From NCBI GenBank assembly GCA_036504875.1, contig DASXUK010000033.1:1-64000 (forward strand): a stretch of 64,000 bases of DNA, written 5' to 3'. Each line of letters starts with the position of its first letter. Positions within the stretch are counted from its first letter, which is position 1. The notes beneath the pieces were generated by a model. It saw nothing but the letters and a program-made list of their open reading frames with translations, did no database searches and had not been told where the DNA came from. The stretch is from JACPFJ01 sp036504875 (GTDB taxonomy: Bacteria; Desulfobacterota; Desulfuromonadia; Geobacterales; Pseudopelobacteraceae). Positions 16,126 through 24,187 of this stretch are shown piece by piece. Both the position numbers and the translations under genes were made by a program.

Positions 16126-17082
16126 TTATTCAAGCTTTTTTCGTAGATATTCGACAATCGCCACCATATCCTCGGGGATCTCGGCTGTAAACTCCATGTA
16201 TTCCCCGCTGCTGGGATGGATGAAGCCCAAAGTGCGGGCATGCAGTGCCTGACGGCCGAGGTTGTTGATCATCTTGCGCAACAGAGTATCAGTGAGATTG
16301 TTGAGTTTGCCGCCATCGCTGTAAACCGGATCACCCAGAAGCGGGAAACCGGCTTCACTCAGATGGACCCTGATCTGATGGGTGCGGCCGGTCTCCAGGC
16401 GCAGTTCCACCAGAGTGATCCGGTTGTAGCGTTCGATTACACGCCAGCGGGTGACGGCATGTTTTCCGTGTCTGGCCTTTCCCGAAAGCCGTAGCCGCTC
16501 GGTGGGGTGCCGTCCGATAATCCCCTCGATCTTGCCCTTATCCTCCTTGGGGCTTCCGTAGACTACCGCCTGATAGATCCGCTTGATGGAATGGACACTG
16601 AACTGGGCTGATAGCGCCTGGTGGCTACGGTCGTTCTTGGCCGCGACCAGCACCCCGGAGGTCCCTTTATCCAAGCGATGGACAATACCGGGGCGTAATT
16701 CTCCGCCGATGCCGGACAGGTCCTGGCAGTGAGCCAACAGGGCATTCACGAGGGTGCCGTTGTAGTTGCCGGCCCCCGGGTGTACGACCATGCCGGCCGA
16801 CTTGTTGATCACGATCAGATCGCTGTCCTCGTAAAGAACTTCCAGCGGGATCGCCTCGGGCTGCGGTTCCGAGACCTTGAGCGGCGGGATCTCCACCGAA
16901 ATGTTTTCGCCCCCCTTTAGCTTAAGCGACGCCTTCGCCTGTTGTCGGTCTACCAGTACATGGCCAGCCTCGATCAGGCGCTGAACTGATGCCCGGGTTT
17001 CGCTTTCCAGCTCCTGGGCCAGATACAGGTCGAGTCTGGCCGGTTCGGCGTCAGCGGGATATGTCAGTAAAATTGGCTCCAT
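16126..17082 (-). CDS. rluD: 23S rRNA pseudouridine synthase RluD
   Basis: 318 residues. N-terminal S4 RNA-binding domain (residues 16-75, 'RLDLYLAQELESETRASVQRLIEAGHV') followed by the RluA/RluD catalytic domain with 'IVHRLDKGTSG' (catalytic Asp138), 'RTHQIRVHLSEAGFPLLGD' and 'QALHARTLGF'. RluD makes pseudouridines in helix 69 of 23S rRNA, needed for subunit assembly. Domain order and length fit RluD rather than RluA (which lacks S4) or RluB. It forms a single-gene unit on the minus strand; the terminator of the next minus gene lies 75 bases upstream of its start codon. Confidence 0.93.
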   Translation of the reverse strand: MEPILLTYPADAEPARLDLYLAQELESETRASVQRLIEAGHVLVDRQQAKASLKLKGGENISVEIPPLKVSEPQPEAIPLEVLYEDSDLIVINKSAGMVVHPGAGNYNGTLVNALLAHCQDLSGIGGELRPGIVHRLDKGTSGVLVAAKNDRSHQALSAQFSVHSIKRIYQAVVYGSPKEDKGKIEGIIGRHPTERLRLSGKARHGKHAVTRWRVIERYNRITLVELRLETGRTHQIRVHLSEAGFPLLGDPVYSDGGKLNNLTDTLLRKMINNLGRQALHARTLGFIHPSSGEYMEFTAEIPEDMVAIVEYLRKKLE

Positions 17083-17156
17083 TTATTACACCTATGCTTT
17101 GTTACAAAAGTTTTAGCGTGACTTTGGGGGGTGACTTGGTAATTTGGATCACATTC

Positions 17157-17193
17157 AAAAAAAACAAGGCGCACCCGATGCGAGCGCGCCTTG
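17157..17193 (-). terminator. Intrinsic terminator after the HtrA/small-protein unit
   Basis: Stem 'caaggcgc'/'gcgccttg' followed on the minus strand by eight U residues (A-run at 17157-17164 on the plus strand). Confidence 0.88.
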
Positions 17194-17215
17194 ATATCAG
17201 GTTACGGGTGCCAAA

Positions 17216-17479
17216 CTACCAGATAGACGACTCGATCTTTCCGGCCCGCTTGATAAGTACATCCACCACGGCCAGATCAAAGATCAGCTGCGGGCTGAGG
17301 TCGGCAGGGACCCGCGAGAAAAAATGCTGGCGCCCCTCTTCCAGTTCCTCCTGCAGGATCTCGAAGATGTTGTCATTTTTGATGCCGGTTTCGACCTTTT
17401 CCTTATTATACAAGGCCACATCGGAAATGATGGCCCGCGCCAGGCGCTTGGCCTGTTCTGGATTGTCTACCATGTTCAT
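17216..17479 (-). CDS. Small conserved protein of unknown function
   Basis: 87 residues, all helical in appearance: 'PEQAKRLARAIISDVALYNKEKVETGIKNDNIFEILQEELEEG' followed by 'HFFSRVPADL' and 'VVDVLIKRAG'. No signal peptide or metal motif. A good ribosome site ('aaggaaag') precedes the ATG. It lies 28 bases downstream of the HtrA gene on the same strand and shares its terminator, so the two are probably cotranscribed. I know no function for it. Confidence 0.65.
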   Translation of the reverse strand: MNMVDNPEQAKRLARAIISDVALYNKEKVETGIKNDNIFEILQEELEEGRQHFFSRVPADLSPQLIFDLAVVDVLIKRAGKIESSIW

Positions 17480-17507
17480 GGTTGCTCTTTCCTTAACCGT
17501 TAGGTGG

Positions 17508-18938
17508 TTACTGTAGTCTTAAAGCAAAATAGATGCTTGCATCGCCGCGCCGGACCAAAAGCGTCAGGCTGTCGCCACTCAAAGCCTGCTGAATGAGGCG
17601 TTGATATTCGGCCAGATTGGAAACTTTTTTACGATTTACAGAAACTATAACGTCACCTCGTCGCAAACCAGCCTCTGCAGCAACGCTGCCTGAAGTAACA
17701 TCTATAACCACAACCCCGCTACCCTGCTCGACTTCGTTAACAATCAGTCCGAGTGGATCGCTCTGCCCCGGCGGCTGCTTGCCGCCCCCTTCGCGCTTCA
17801 CTTTGGGTATATTTTCAGCATTGACAAGGGTGATGCTCAACTCGAGTGACTTGCCTTCCCTGAATACTTTAACCTTGGCAGGCTTGCCCAGACCGGCATC
17901 CGCGACCAGACGTTGCAGATGAGAGGGATCTTTGACCTCACTGCCGCTAAAGGTGGTAATGATATCACCTTGCCGGATACCGGCCTTTTCCGCAGGACTA
18001 CCCTTCATGATATCGTTAACCAAAGCCCCCTTGGATTGTTTGAGCCCAAAGGATTTGGCCAGCTCCTCGGTGACCGGCTGAATAGTGACTCCCATCCAGC
18101 CGCGGCTGACATTGCCGGTCTTAATCAGTTGCGTAAAGACCAGCTTGGCTGTGTTGACCGGGATTGCAAAACCGATCCCCTGTCCGGCAGCCACGATAGC
18201 CGTATTGATGCCGATTACCTCGCCAAAAACATTCAGCAGCGGGCCGCCTGAGTTACCGGGATTGATGGAGGCATCGGTCTGGATGAAGTTTTCATAGGTC
18301 TCGATGCCCATATTGGAGCGCCCGGTGGCTGAAATCACTCCAACGGTCATGGTTCGGTCAAGGCCAAAGGGGTTGCCAATGGCAATCGCCCACTGGCCCA
18401 CATCCAGCTTGTCCGAATCACCCAGTACAGCAGTCGGGAGATCATTGGCCGCGATCTTTATCACGGCCACATCGGTTTTTTGATCGCCTCCGATGACCTT
18501 GGCCTGATAGACCTTATCATTGGAAAGCTTGACCTGTATGGTTTCCGCGTCCCTGACCACATGATCATTGGTGACGATATAGCCATCCTTGCTGATGATA
18601 ATGCCGGAACCGAGGCTCTTGTCGCGGCGGTATTGAGGGGCGCCGAAGAAATCCTCGAAAAAAGGGGACATCTCAAAGAAAGGCTGAACCATCTTTTTTT
18701 TGCTTATGGTGGAGATGTTGACTACGCAAGGAGTCACCTTCTTGGAAACATTGCTGAAGGCTTTTTGCGCGGAGAGGATGTCGGAGGGGACATCCTTGAC
18801 CGGTGCTTCCGCTTGACCCCCCTGGCGCTTTGATTCGAAGAAAAGCGGTGAATCAGCTTTTTTAGAGCAGCCCCACAAGCCGGACAGAGCCACGAGGCAG
18901 AGCAGCGTATGTATTAGCGGGCGGAATAATAATCGCAT
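17508..18938 (-). CDS. HtrA/DegP-type serine protease, predicted lipoprotein
   Basis: 476 residues. Trypsin-like protease domain with the full triad: His126 ('VTNDHVV'), Asp156 ('KTDVAVIKI') and Ser230 ('NPGNSGGPLLN'), followed by two PDZ domains (about 275-365 and 385-475, each with a GL/GV-type loop and 'AGLRRGDVI'-like phrases). Family role: periplasmic protein quality control. Unusually, the signal sequence ends in a lipobox ('LSGLWGCSKK', Cys24), which would anchor the enzyme to a membrane instead of leaving it soluble like E. coli DegP. A Gln-rich Q-linker follows. Its small downstream neighbour at 17216 is probably in the same transcript. Confidence 0.9.
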   Translation of the reverse strand: MRLLFRPLIHTLLCLVALSGLWGCSKKADSPLFFESKRQGGQAEAPVKDVPSDILSAQKAFSNVSKKVTPCVVNISTISKKKMVQPFFEMSPFFEDFFGAPQYRRDKSLGSGIIISKDGYIVTNDHVVRDAETIQVKLSNDKVYQAKVIGGDQKTDVAVIKIAANDLPTAVLGDSDKLDVGQWAIAIGNPFGLDRTMTVGVISATGRSNMGIETYENFIQTDASINPGNSGGPLLNVFGEVIGINTAIVAAGQGIGFAIPVNTAKLVFTQLIKTGNVSRGWMGVTIQPVTEELAKSFGLKQSKGALVNDIMKGSPAEKAGIRQGDIITTFSGSEVKDPSHLQRLVADAGLGKPAKVKVFREGKSLELSITLVNAENIPKVKREGGGKQPPGQSDPLGLIVNEVEQGSGVVVIDVTSGSVAAEAGLRRGDVIVSVNRKKVSNLAEYQRLIQQALSGDSLTLLVRRGDASIYFALRLQ

Positions 18939-19127
18939 TTTTCTCTGCTAAAGAAGAAGGGATAGGATGAAAACGTTAAAATAATAGCAGAGTTACAGGT
19001 TATGTCAACGGAAATTCAAGACGGGCGACATTGTTAAACATTGTTTTACTGATCAGAATAATGTTATTGAATCGCGGCTCGAGATTGTGTAAACATAAAC
19101 CTCCAGATATAAATAAACGGAGGAAGT

Positions 19128-19727
19128 ATGGGCGACATTAAGGCACAGATCAAGGAATTCCGGATTGGAAACAAAGTTAGGACGCTTCGCCAGCAAAAAC
19201 GACTGACTTTGCAGGAGCTGTCAAATCTGACTACCCTGTCCAAGCCTCTTTTGTCGCAGATCGAGAATGAGCAAGTTGTCCCACCGCTGGCCACAATGCT
19301 GAAAATAGCCAAAGGCTTGAATGTAGACATCCATTTCTTTTTTGAGGATGAGGGCAACCGGCAGAAATACATATTGACCAAACGGGAGGATGTCCGCGCA
19401 AGTGCCCCTCTGCCTCGCAAGGTAGTCAATGCCGCCCGACCTTACCTGTATCATTCCCTGGCCCAGGGTTTGCGCCACAAGCATATGGAGCCTTTTCTGG
19501 TGGAATTTGAGAAAGGGGATTGGGACGACAAGCTGCTCTTCAAACACGAGGGGGATGAGGAATTTCTTTACGTTACCGAGGGCGACCTTGATTTCCATTT
19601 CAATAACGAAGTCATTCGCCTGCGAACAGGCGACAGCATCTACTACGACTCCGGCCAGCCTCACGGTCTGGTAGCGGTAGGCAAAGGCAAGGCGAGGGCC
19701 ATTGCTGTTTTGTATACCGGCGGTTGA
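19128..19727 (+). CDS. XRE-family regulator with C-terminal cupin domain
   Basis: 199 residues. Residues 15-68 form a Cro/CI-type helix-turn-helix ('VRTLRQQKRLTLQELSNLT', 'SKPLLSQIENEQVVPPL'), and residues about 120-195 form a cupin_2 beta-barrel ('HEGDEEFLYVTEGDLDFHF', 'LRTGDSIYYDSGQPHGLV'). Such proteins bind a small ligand in the cupin and control nearby metabolic genes. 'ggagga' precedes the ATG. A plausible promoter is 'ttgaat' at about 19068 with 'taaaca' 17 bases on. It is convergent with the M48 gene and shares the terminator at 19760. The target genes are unknown. Confidence 0.88.
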   Translation: MGDIKAQIKEFRIGNKVRTLRQQKRLTLQELSNLTTLSKPLLSQIENEQVVPPLATMLKIAKGLNVDIHFFFEDEGNRQKYILTKREDVRASAPLPRKVVNAARPYLYHSLAQGLRHKHMEPFLVEFEKGDWDDKLLFKHEGDEEFLYVTEGDLDFHFNNEVIRLRTGDSIYYDSGQPHGLVAVGKGKARAIAVLYTGG

Positions 19728-19759
19728 GTTTGCCTCAACCTGAAGTCGAGCCTTTATCC

Positions 19760-19792
19760 GGGGCGGGTTTTAATCCCGCCCCGTTTCTTTTG
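19760..19792 (+). terminator. Intrinsic terminator after the XRE-cupin gene
   Basis: Stem 'ggggcggg'/'cccgcccc' with a seven-base loop and a T-rich tail ('gtttctttt'). It overlaps the 3' end of the convergent M48 gene. Confidence 0.85.
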
Positions 19793-21029
19793 CGGCCAGA
19801 TCCCTCAGCCGGGCTATGCGCTTGACTGCCGGAGGATGTGAATAATAAAAGGAAGCGTACAAAGGATGAGGGAACAGGTTGGATAAATTTTCTGTGGAAA
19901 GCTTTACCAGTGCCGAAGCCAGGTCCTGCGGAGTTTTAGTCAGGTCGGCAGCGTAGCAGTCAGCCTCTTGTTCGTGACGGCGGGAAACCCAGGCTGACAG
20001 CGGGGTCAGCGGAAATATCACCAGTGATCCGATGAAGCCCAGCATAACCATCCTGGCAGGAAAAGTTATATCAATTGGAAGGCCCAAAAGCCCCGGCAGT
20101 CCCGGCCAATTCAGGGCCTGATATGCCAGCCAGGCCCCCGCCAGTGCCAGGATTTCAATCACAACCAGCCTTTTCCAGATGTGTCCCTTTTTCCAATGTC
20201 CGATCTCGTGGGCTAATACCGCCACGATCTCGCCATGAGTCATCTGGCTGATCAGTGTATCAAACAGCACGATCCGTTTAACCCTTCCGATGCCGGTGAA
20301 GTAGGCATTGGAGTGTTTGCTGCGCTTGGAGGCATCCATCTGCATCACCCGACCCACCTTCAACCCGGCCTTTTCCATCATGACGCGGATATCATCTTCC
20401 AGCCCCGGTTCGGTAACCGGCTCAAACTTGTTGAATAGCGGCTCGATCACATAGGGGGAGATGAACATCATGAACAGGCTGAAGATGGCCATGAAGGCCC
20501 ACACCCAGATCCACCAGTGTTGAGGGCTCCACTGAATCAATCCGAAAACCGCCCCGGTCAGGAACACCAACAGCACGGAACCAATCGCCTGCGACTTGAG
20601 CATATCCACTACCCACAGCCGCGGAGTGGTGGTGTTAAAGCCGTAGCGAGTTTCAATCACAAAGGTGGAATAGACATTGAATGGAATATTCAGCAGCGTC
20701 TGCCCCCAGGTCAATATCAAAAAGAACAGGATTCCATTAGTGATGAAAGAGCCGCTTATATTGCTGATGAACTGATCATAGAGACCGATCAGGCCCAAGA
20801 ACAGGAAAATGACCAGCAGGCTGTTGTCGAACAGCGATTCCCACAAGCCGATCCTGCTGCTGTCAAAGGTGTAGGCGCTGGAAGTGCGCAGTTTGTTTTC
20901 GTCAATAGCGCCTTCAAATCCTTCCGGAATGCGGTGGCCATTTCTTTTCAAGTGCTGGAGATTGATATACCTGAGCCAGTAGGTAAAGGCGGTTATGCCG
21001 ACAAAGAGCAGAAACAGCGTTAACTTCAT
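19770..21029 (-). CDS. Ste24/CAAX-type M48 endopeptidase
   Basis: 419 residues, polytopic: helices near residues 3-19, 68-88, 98-115, 148-165, 172-192, 285-305 and 325-345. The zinc motif HEIGH is at 274-278 ('VLAHEIGHWKKGH') and the third ligand lies in 'RRHEQEADCYA'. 'SKRSKHSNAYFTGIG' is a hallmark of the Ste24/CAAX prenyl protease-1 branch of M48. Bacterial members are not tied to prenylation; they probably act on membrane proteins (inference). The stop codon lies within the convergent terminator. Single-gene unit. Confidence 0.9.
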   Translation of the reverse strand: MKLTLFLLFVGITAFTYWLRYINLQHLKRNGHRIPEGFEGAIDENKLRTSSAYTFDSSRIGLWESLFDNSLLVIFLFLGLIGLYDQFISNISGSFITNGILFFLILTWGQTLLNIPFNVYSTFVIETRYGFNTTTPRLWVVDMLKSQAIGSVLLVFLTGAVFGLIQWSPQHWWIWVWAFMAIFSLFMMFISPYVIEPLFNKFEPVTEPGLEDDIRVMMEKAGLKVGRVMQMDASKRSKHSNAYFTGIGRVKRIVLFDTLISQMTHGEIVAVLAHEIGHWKKGHIWKRLVVIEILALAGAWLAYQALNWPGLPGLLGLPIDITFPARMVMLGFIGSLVIFPLTPLSAWVSRRHEQEADCYAADLTKTPQDLASALVKLSTENLSNLFPHPLYASFYYSHPPAVKRIARLRDLAAKETGRD

Positions 21030-21062
21030 TTAAAGGCCTTTCGTAAAGCTGCAGACGATAAA

Positions 21063-21091
21063 GAAGGCACGGAGGTAAATGCCGTGCCTTC
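21063..21091 (-). terminator. Intrinsic terminator after elbB
   Basis: Perfect 10-bp stem 'gaaggcacgg'/'ccgtgccttc' with a nine-base loop, then 'tttat' on the minus strand. Confidence 0.75.
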
Positions 21092-21140
21092 AGCGGAAAT
21101 ACTGTAAACAGTCAGTTTTTTTGACATTGTGGCTGAAATT

Positions 21141-21794
21141 TCAGGCCATTGCAATAACTTCCCGCACACAGCGGTCGATTCCGTCACATACTTCGCTGAT
21201 ATGACCGGCCAGCATATAGGCCGGTGTGGACACGATCTTGTTCTTGCGATCGATGACGATTTCTCTCATGGCGCAATCCTGATGGCGGGCACCGGTTTTC
21301 TCGATTTCGGCGGCTGTACCGCTGTCATTGCCGATCGTCAGGGTTGGCTCCAGTTCCCTGCCAAGCACTGCTGCGATTAAGGCTGGAGATATGCAGATCG
21401 CTCCGATCGGTTTGCCGGCTGCGACAATTTCCAGCACAAGTCGGGCTATTTCGGGATGAACCGAGGCAGCGGCTCCTTGCATGGCAAAATCGCACAGGTT
21501 CTTGGCAGCGCCATAACCGCCCGGAAAGATGATCGCGTCCAGTTGATCGGCTTTTACTTCCTGGATATCTTGAATTTTGCCGCGGGCAATGCGGGCGGAT
21601 TCCACCAGCGCATTACGTTTATCACCGCTTTCCTGCATGACGAGGTGATTGGTGGCCGGAAAATCCGCATTGGGAGCCATGCAGACCGCCTCCGCCCCCA
21701 TACGATCAATGGCTAACAGAGTAAAAACCGCCTCATGGATCTCGCTGCCATCGGCTACTCCACATCCTGAAAGAACAACACCGATCTTCTTCAT
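21141..21794 (-). CDS. elbB: Isoprenoid biosynthesis glyoxalase ElbB (DJ-1/PfpI family)
   Basis: 217 residues. Starts 'KKIGVVLSGCGVADGSEIHEAV', a signature of ElbB, and continues with 'RGKIQDIQEVKADQLDAIIFPGG' and 'PIGAICISPALIAAVLG', where the nucleophile-elbow Cys sits. The fold is the class I glutamine-amidotransferase-like one. ElbB has glyoxalase activity in E. coli; its link to isoprenoid synthesis is by name and genetic association. It follows the SDR gene by 16 bases on the same strand behind 'aggagagg', so the two form an operon ended by the terminator at 21063. Confidence 0.9.
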   Translation of the reverse strand: MKKIGVVLSGCGVADGSEIHEAVFTLLAIDRMGAEAVCMAPNADFPATNHLVMQESGDKRNALVESARIARGKIQDIQEVKADQLDAIIFPGGYGAAKNLCDFAMQGAAASVHPEIARLVLEIVAAGKPIGAICISPALIAAVLGRELEPTLTIGNDSGTAAEIEKTGARHQDCAMREIVIDRKNKIVSTPAYMLAGHISEVCDGIDRCVREVIAMA

Positions 21795-21810
21795 TGCAGT
21801 TCCTCTCCTT

Positions 21811-22743
21811 TTAAGTTGGTTTCAGTTTTTCCTTTTCCTTTTCCTTTTTCTCGGCCAAGGCCTGTTTCAGCGCCTCTTGATAAGGGGTAAGGCGGAGCGG
21901 GATCAGGTCGCGGATACCTGACTCACGACAGATCACCTCGTTGCTCAGCCCTTCTATCAACGGCATGGAAACCGAAGGGGACACCGGACTGAACAGGCCG
22001 ACCCAGTAGGAGGAGAGTTTTGGCGTCAGTACCGGTACCGGCACGATCAGCAGGCGCCTTCCGATCAGAGCGGCAAAGCGCACCATCATCTCTCGATAGG
22101 TCATGATCTCGGGACCGCCGATATCGAAAACCCGTCCGGCAGTGCGTTCGTCGGCCAGGCAGCCGACCAGATAAGAAATCACGTCTTTTACAGCGATCGG
22201 CTGACAGCGGGTCGATACCCAGCGGGGAGTAATCATTACCGGCAGGCGTTCCACCAGTCCCTTGACAAGCTCGTAAGAAGCACCACCGGCCCCTATTATT
22301 ACAGCGGCCCGCAGAAAGGTGGTGGCGAATTTGCCGGAACGGAGGATATCGGCTACTTCCAATCTGCTTTTCAAATGTTCGGAGAGGTTGTCGCCGGTCT
22401 CCCCCAGCCCCCCCAGATAGATTACCCGCCTGATTTTGGCTTTTTCTGCAGCAGCTACGAAATTTTCGGCGGCCTTGCGATCGCGCCTCTCAAAGCCTGC
22501 CCGACCGGCGGCCATGGCGTGTACCAGGTAAAAAGCGGTATCAACGTCTTCCATTGCAGCAGCCAGGCTGGTTCTATCCAGCAGATCAGCCTGTACAATT
22601 TCCGCTCCGGCAGGCAGGTCGGCAGTCTCCTTGCGGATCATGCAGCGGATGTTGTAGCCCTGCTCCACAAGCGCCCGGGTGAGTCTTCTGCCGATAAAAC
22701 CTGTTGTTCCGGTGACCAGAACCTTGCCCTCGCATGTTTTCAT
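21811..22743 (-). CDS. NAD(P)-binding SDR protein, NDUFA9-like
   Basis: 310 residues from the ATG at 22743 ('aagga' 7 bases upstream); a TTG 30 bases earlier is possible but has no ribosome site. The Rossmann motif 'VLVTGTTGFIGRRL' is at residues 8-21, followed by 'FYLVHAM', 'YLGGLGE' and 'VFDIGGPEIMTYREM'. It matches atypical SDRs of the complex-I NDUFA9 type, which bind NAD(P)H but often have no proven activity. The C-terminus is a Lys/Glu repeat ('EKKEKEKEKLK') encoded by low-complexity DNA. Likely cotranscribed with elbB. Confidence 0.85.
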   Translation of the reverse strand: MKTCEGKVLVTGTTGFIGRRLTRALVEQGYNIRCMIRKETADLPAGAEIVQADLLDRTSLAAAMEDVDTAFYLVHAMAAGRAGFERRDRKAAENFVAAAEKAKIRRVIYLGGLGETGDNLSEHLKSRLEVADILRSGKFATTFLRAAVIIGAGGASYELVKGLVERLPVMITPRWVSTRCQPIAVKDVISYLVGCLADERTAGRVFDIGGPEIMTYREMMVRFAALIGRRLLIVPVPVLTPKLSSYWVGLFSPVSPSVSMPLIEGLSNEVICRESGIRDLIPLRLTPYQEALKQALAEKKEKEKEKLKPT

Positions 22744-22959
22744 AAGTGTCCTTATTTTGCCACAACTGCTCAAGATTGCAATAAATCCTCTCTTGGCAAC
22801 CAGTTGTGATTTGTTAATCTTTCCTGAAACCTGGATTTGATCAGTTCAGCACAATTTCCTGCGGCAGTCGATAAGTGCCACAGGAAAAAAGGTTTGCAAT
22901 AGGTGATCCAGATGGCAGAATGAAAAAACAAAGCAGGTAAAGATCAAGGAGCAGCGTAT

Positions 22960-23475
22960 ATGCAGACTGAAATCCGCAACTCCGCCTACTGGATCAGCAA
23001 ACTCGATCTGGCCCGTCATCCCGAAGGTGGCTTTTTTAAAGAATCGTATCGTTCAGCCGAAGTGATCCCTCTCTGCGGCTTGCCCGAACGTTTTGATGAG
23101 GAGCGCTCCTTCTCTACCGCGATTTATTTCCTTCTGAACGGGGACGATATCTCGGCCCTGCATCGCATAAAATCGGATGAGCTTTGGCACTTTTATGACG
23201 GTGTATCGCTGGCGCTGCAGATCATCGATCTTCAAGGCAGTCACTACAGCATCCTTTTGGGGCGGGATTTGGAAAAGGGGGAACAGCTCCAGGCGGTGGT
23301 GCCGGCTGGGTGCTGGTTCGGGGCCGAGCTGGCCGACTCTGATGATTATGCCCTGGTGGGTTGCAGCGTTGCCCCCGGCTTTGACTTCAATGATTTCGAA
23401 TTGGCTACAAACACTGAGCTGGTTGCGCTATTCCCGCAACACGAGGCGCTAATCGGTCGTTTGACCAGGAGTTGA
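22960..23475 (+). CDS. DUF985-type cupin protein
   Basis: 171 residues. The whole protein is a Cupin_5 (DUF985) domain: 'LARHPEGGFFKESYRS', 'STAIYFLLNGDDISALHRI', 'DELWHFYDG', 'AVVPAGCWFGAEL' and 'LVGCSVAPGFDF'. Members have a beta-barrel with a possible metal or sugar site, and the biochemical role is unsettled. A good ribosome site ('aaggagc') precedes the ATG. The next gene starts 2 bases after its stop, so they are almost certainly cotranscribed. Confidence 0.88.
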   Translation: MQTEIRNSAYWISKLDLARHPEGGFFKESYRSAEVIPLCGLPERFDEERSFSTAIYFLLNGDDISALHRIKSDELWHFYDGVSLALQIIDLQGSHYSILLGRDLEKGEQLQAVVPAGCWFGAELADSDDYALVGCSVAPGFDFNDFELATNTELVALFPQHEALIGRLTRS

Positions 23476-23477
23476 AG

Positions 23478-24053
23478 ATGCCTGTTCCCCGCCCACAAGA
23501 GATCGCCTGCCAGCAGGTACTGGTTGATGATGCCTCGGTTTTTTCGATCCAGTCGACTGTTTTACCTCACCTCCTGGCAAAGGGAGTCACGGCTGAATTT
23601 CTTTTAGATCGCTATCTGGCATATATCCGCAGCTTCACCGCTTCTATCATTCGCCCTGTTTGCAAGCCTGAAGGGGTAGAGTTTCGCTTGTTGGGCAGCT
23701 CTCTCAGTCTGATCAATTTTCAGGTTCCGGTACAGGAAGGAGAGACCCTGGTACTGCGTATCAGTGGTGGTTTGCTGGTGCAGCCGCAGCAGTGCCAGCG
23801 AGGTGAGCTAAGCTTTGCAGTCGAGCCTCAGGTCGACGGTATCCGTGTTTCATTGGAACTTAAGGATTACTGCCCGCTGATCCTGGGTAGTTCCCCTTCC
23901 ATCATTCGTCGCTGGCTCTACAGTTTCACCCAGGCAGCTGTTCATCGTCTGGTAACGGTGCGTTTTCTGGCAATGCTTTACCGGGAGTTGAGCGGTCATA
24001 AAGCCTGTGTCAAGGTGGTCAGGGCAAATGTCCGTAAGGGCCGGCCAATTTAG
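23478..24053 (+). CDS. Hypothetical protein coupled to the DUF985 cupin
   Basis: 191 residues from ATG 23478 with 'aggag' 7 bases before; the stop codon of the cupin gene overlaps this leader. No signal peptide. Beta-rich centre ('LLGSSLSLINFQVPVQEGETLVLRISGG', followed by 'GELSFAVEPQVDG') and a C-terminal helix. No known family recognised. Its tight coupling to the cupin hints at a shared task, which cannot be named. The 24054-24187 gap probably holds the lon promoter. Confidence 0.6.
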   Translation: MPVPRPQEIACQQVLVDDASVFSIQSTVLPHLLAKGVTAEFLLDRYLAYIRSFTASIIRPVCKPEGVEFRLLGSSLSLINFQVPVQEGETLVLRISGGLLVQPQQCQRGELSFAVEPQVDGIRVSLELKDYCPLILGSSPSIIRRWLYSFTQAAVHRLVTVRFLAMLYRELSGHKACVKVVRANVRKGRPI

Positions 24054-24187
24054 TTCGATCCGAAAAGGTTTATTTTCCCTCTGGTGCCGTTAATCTTGGC
24101 TGACGGTAAGAAACCACCAGACTTTAAATATCCCTTAGAGTATGGTATGTTTTTCTAAAGAATTGAACGTCAAAGGAAACTTATCCT

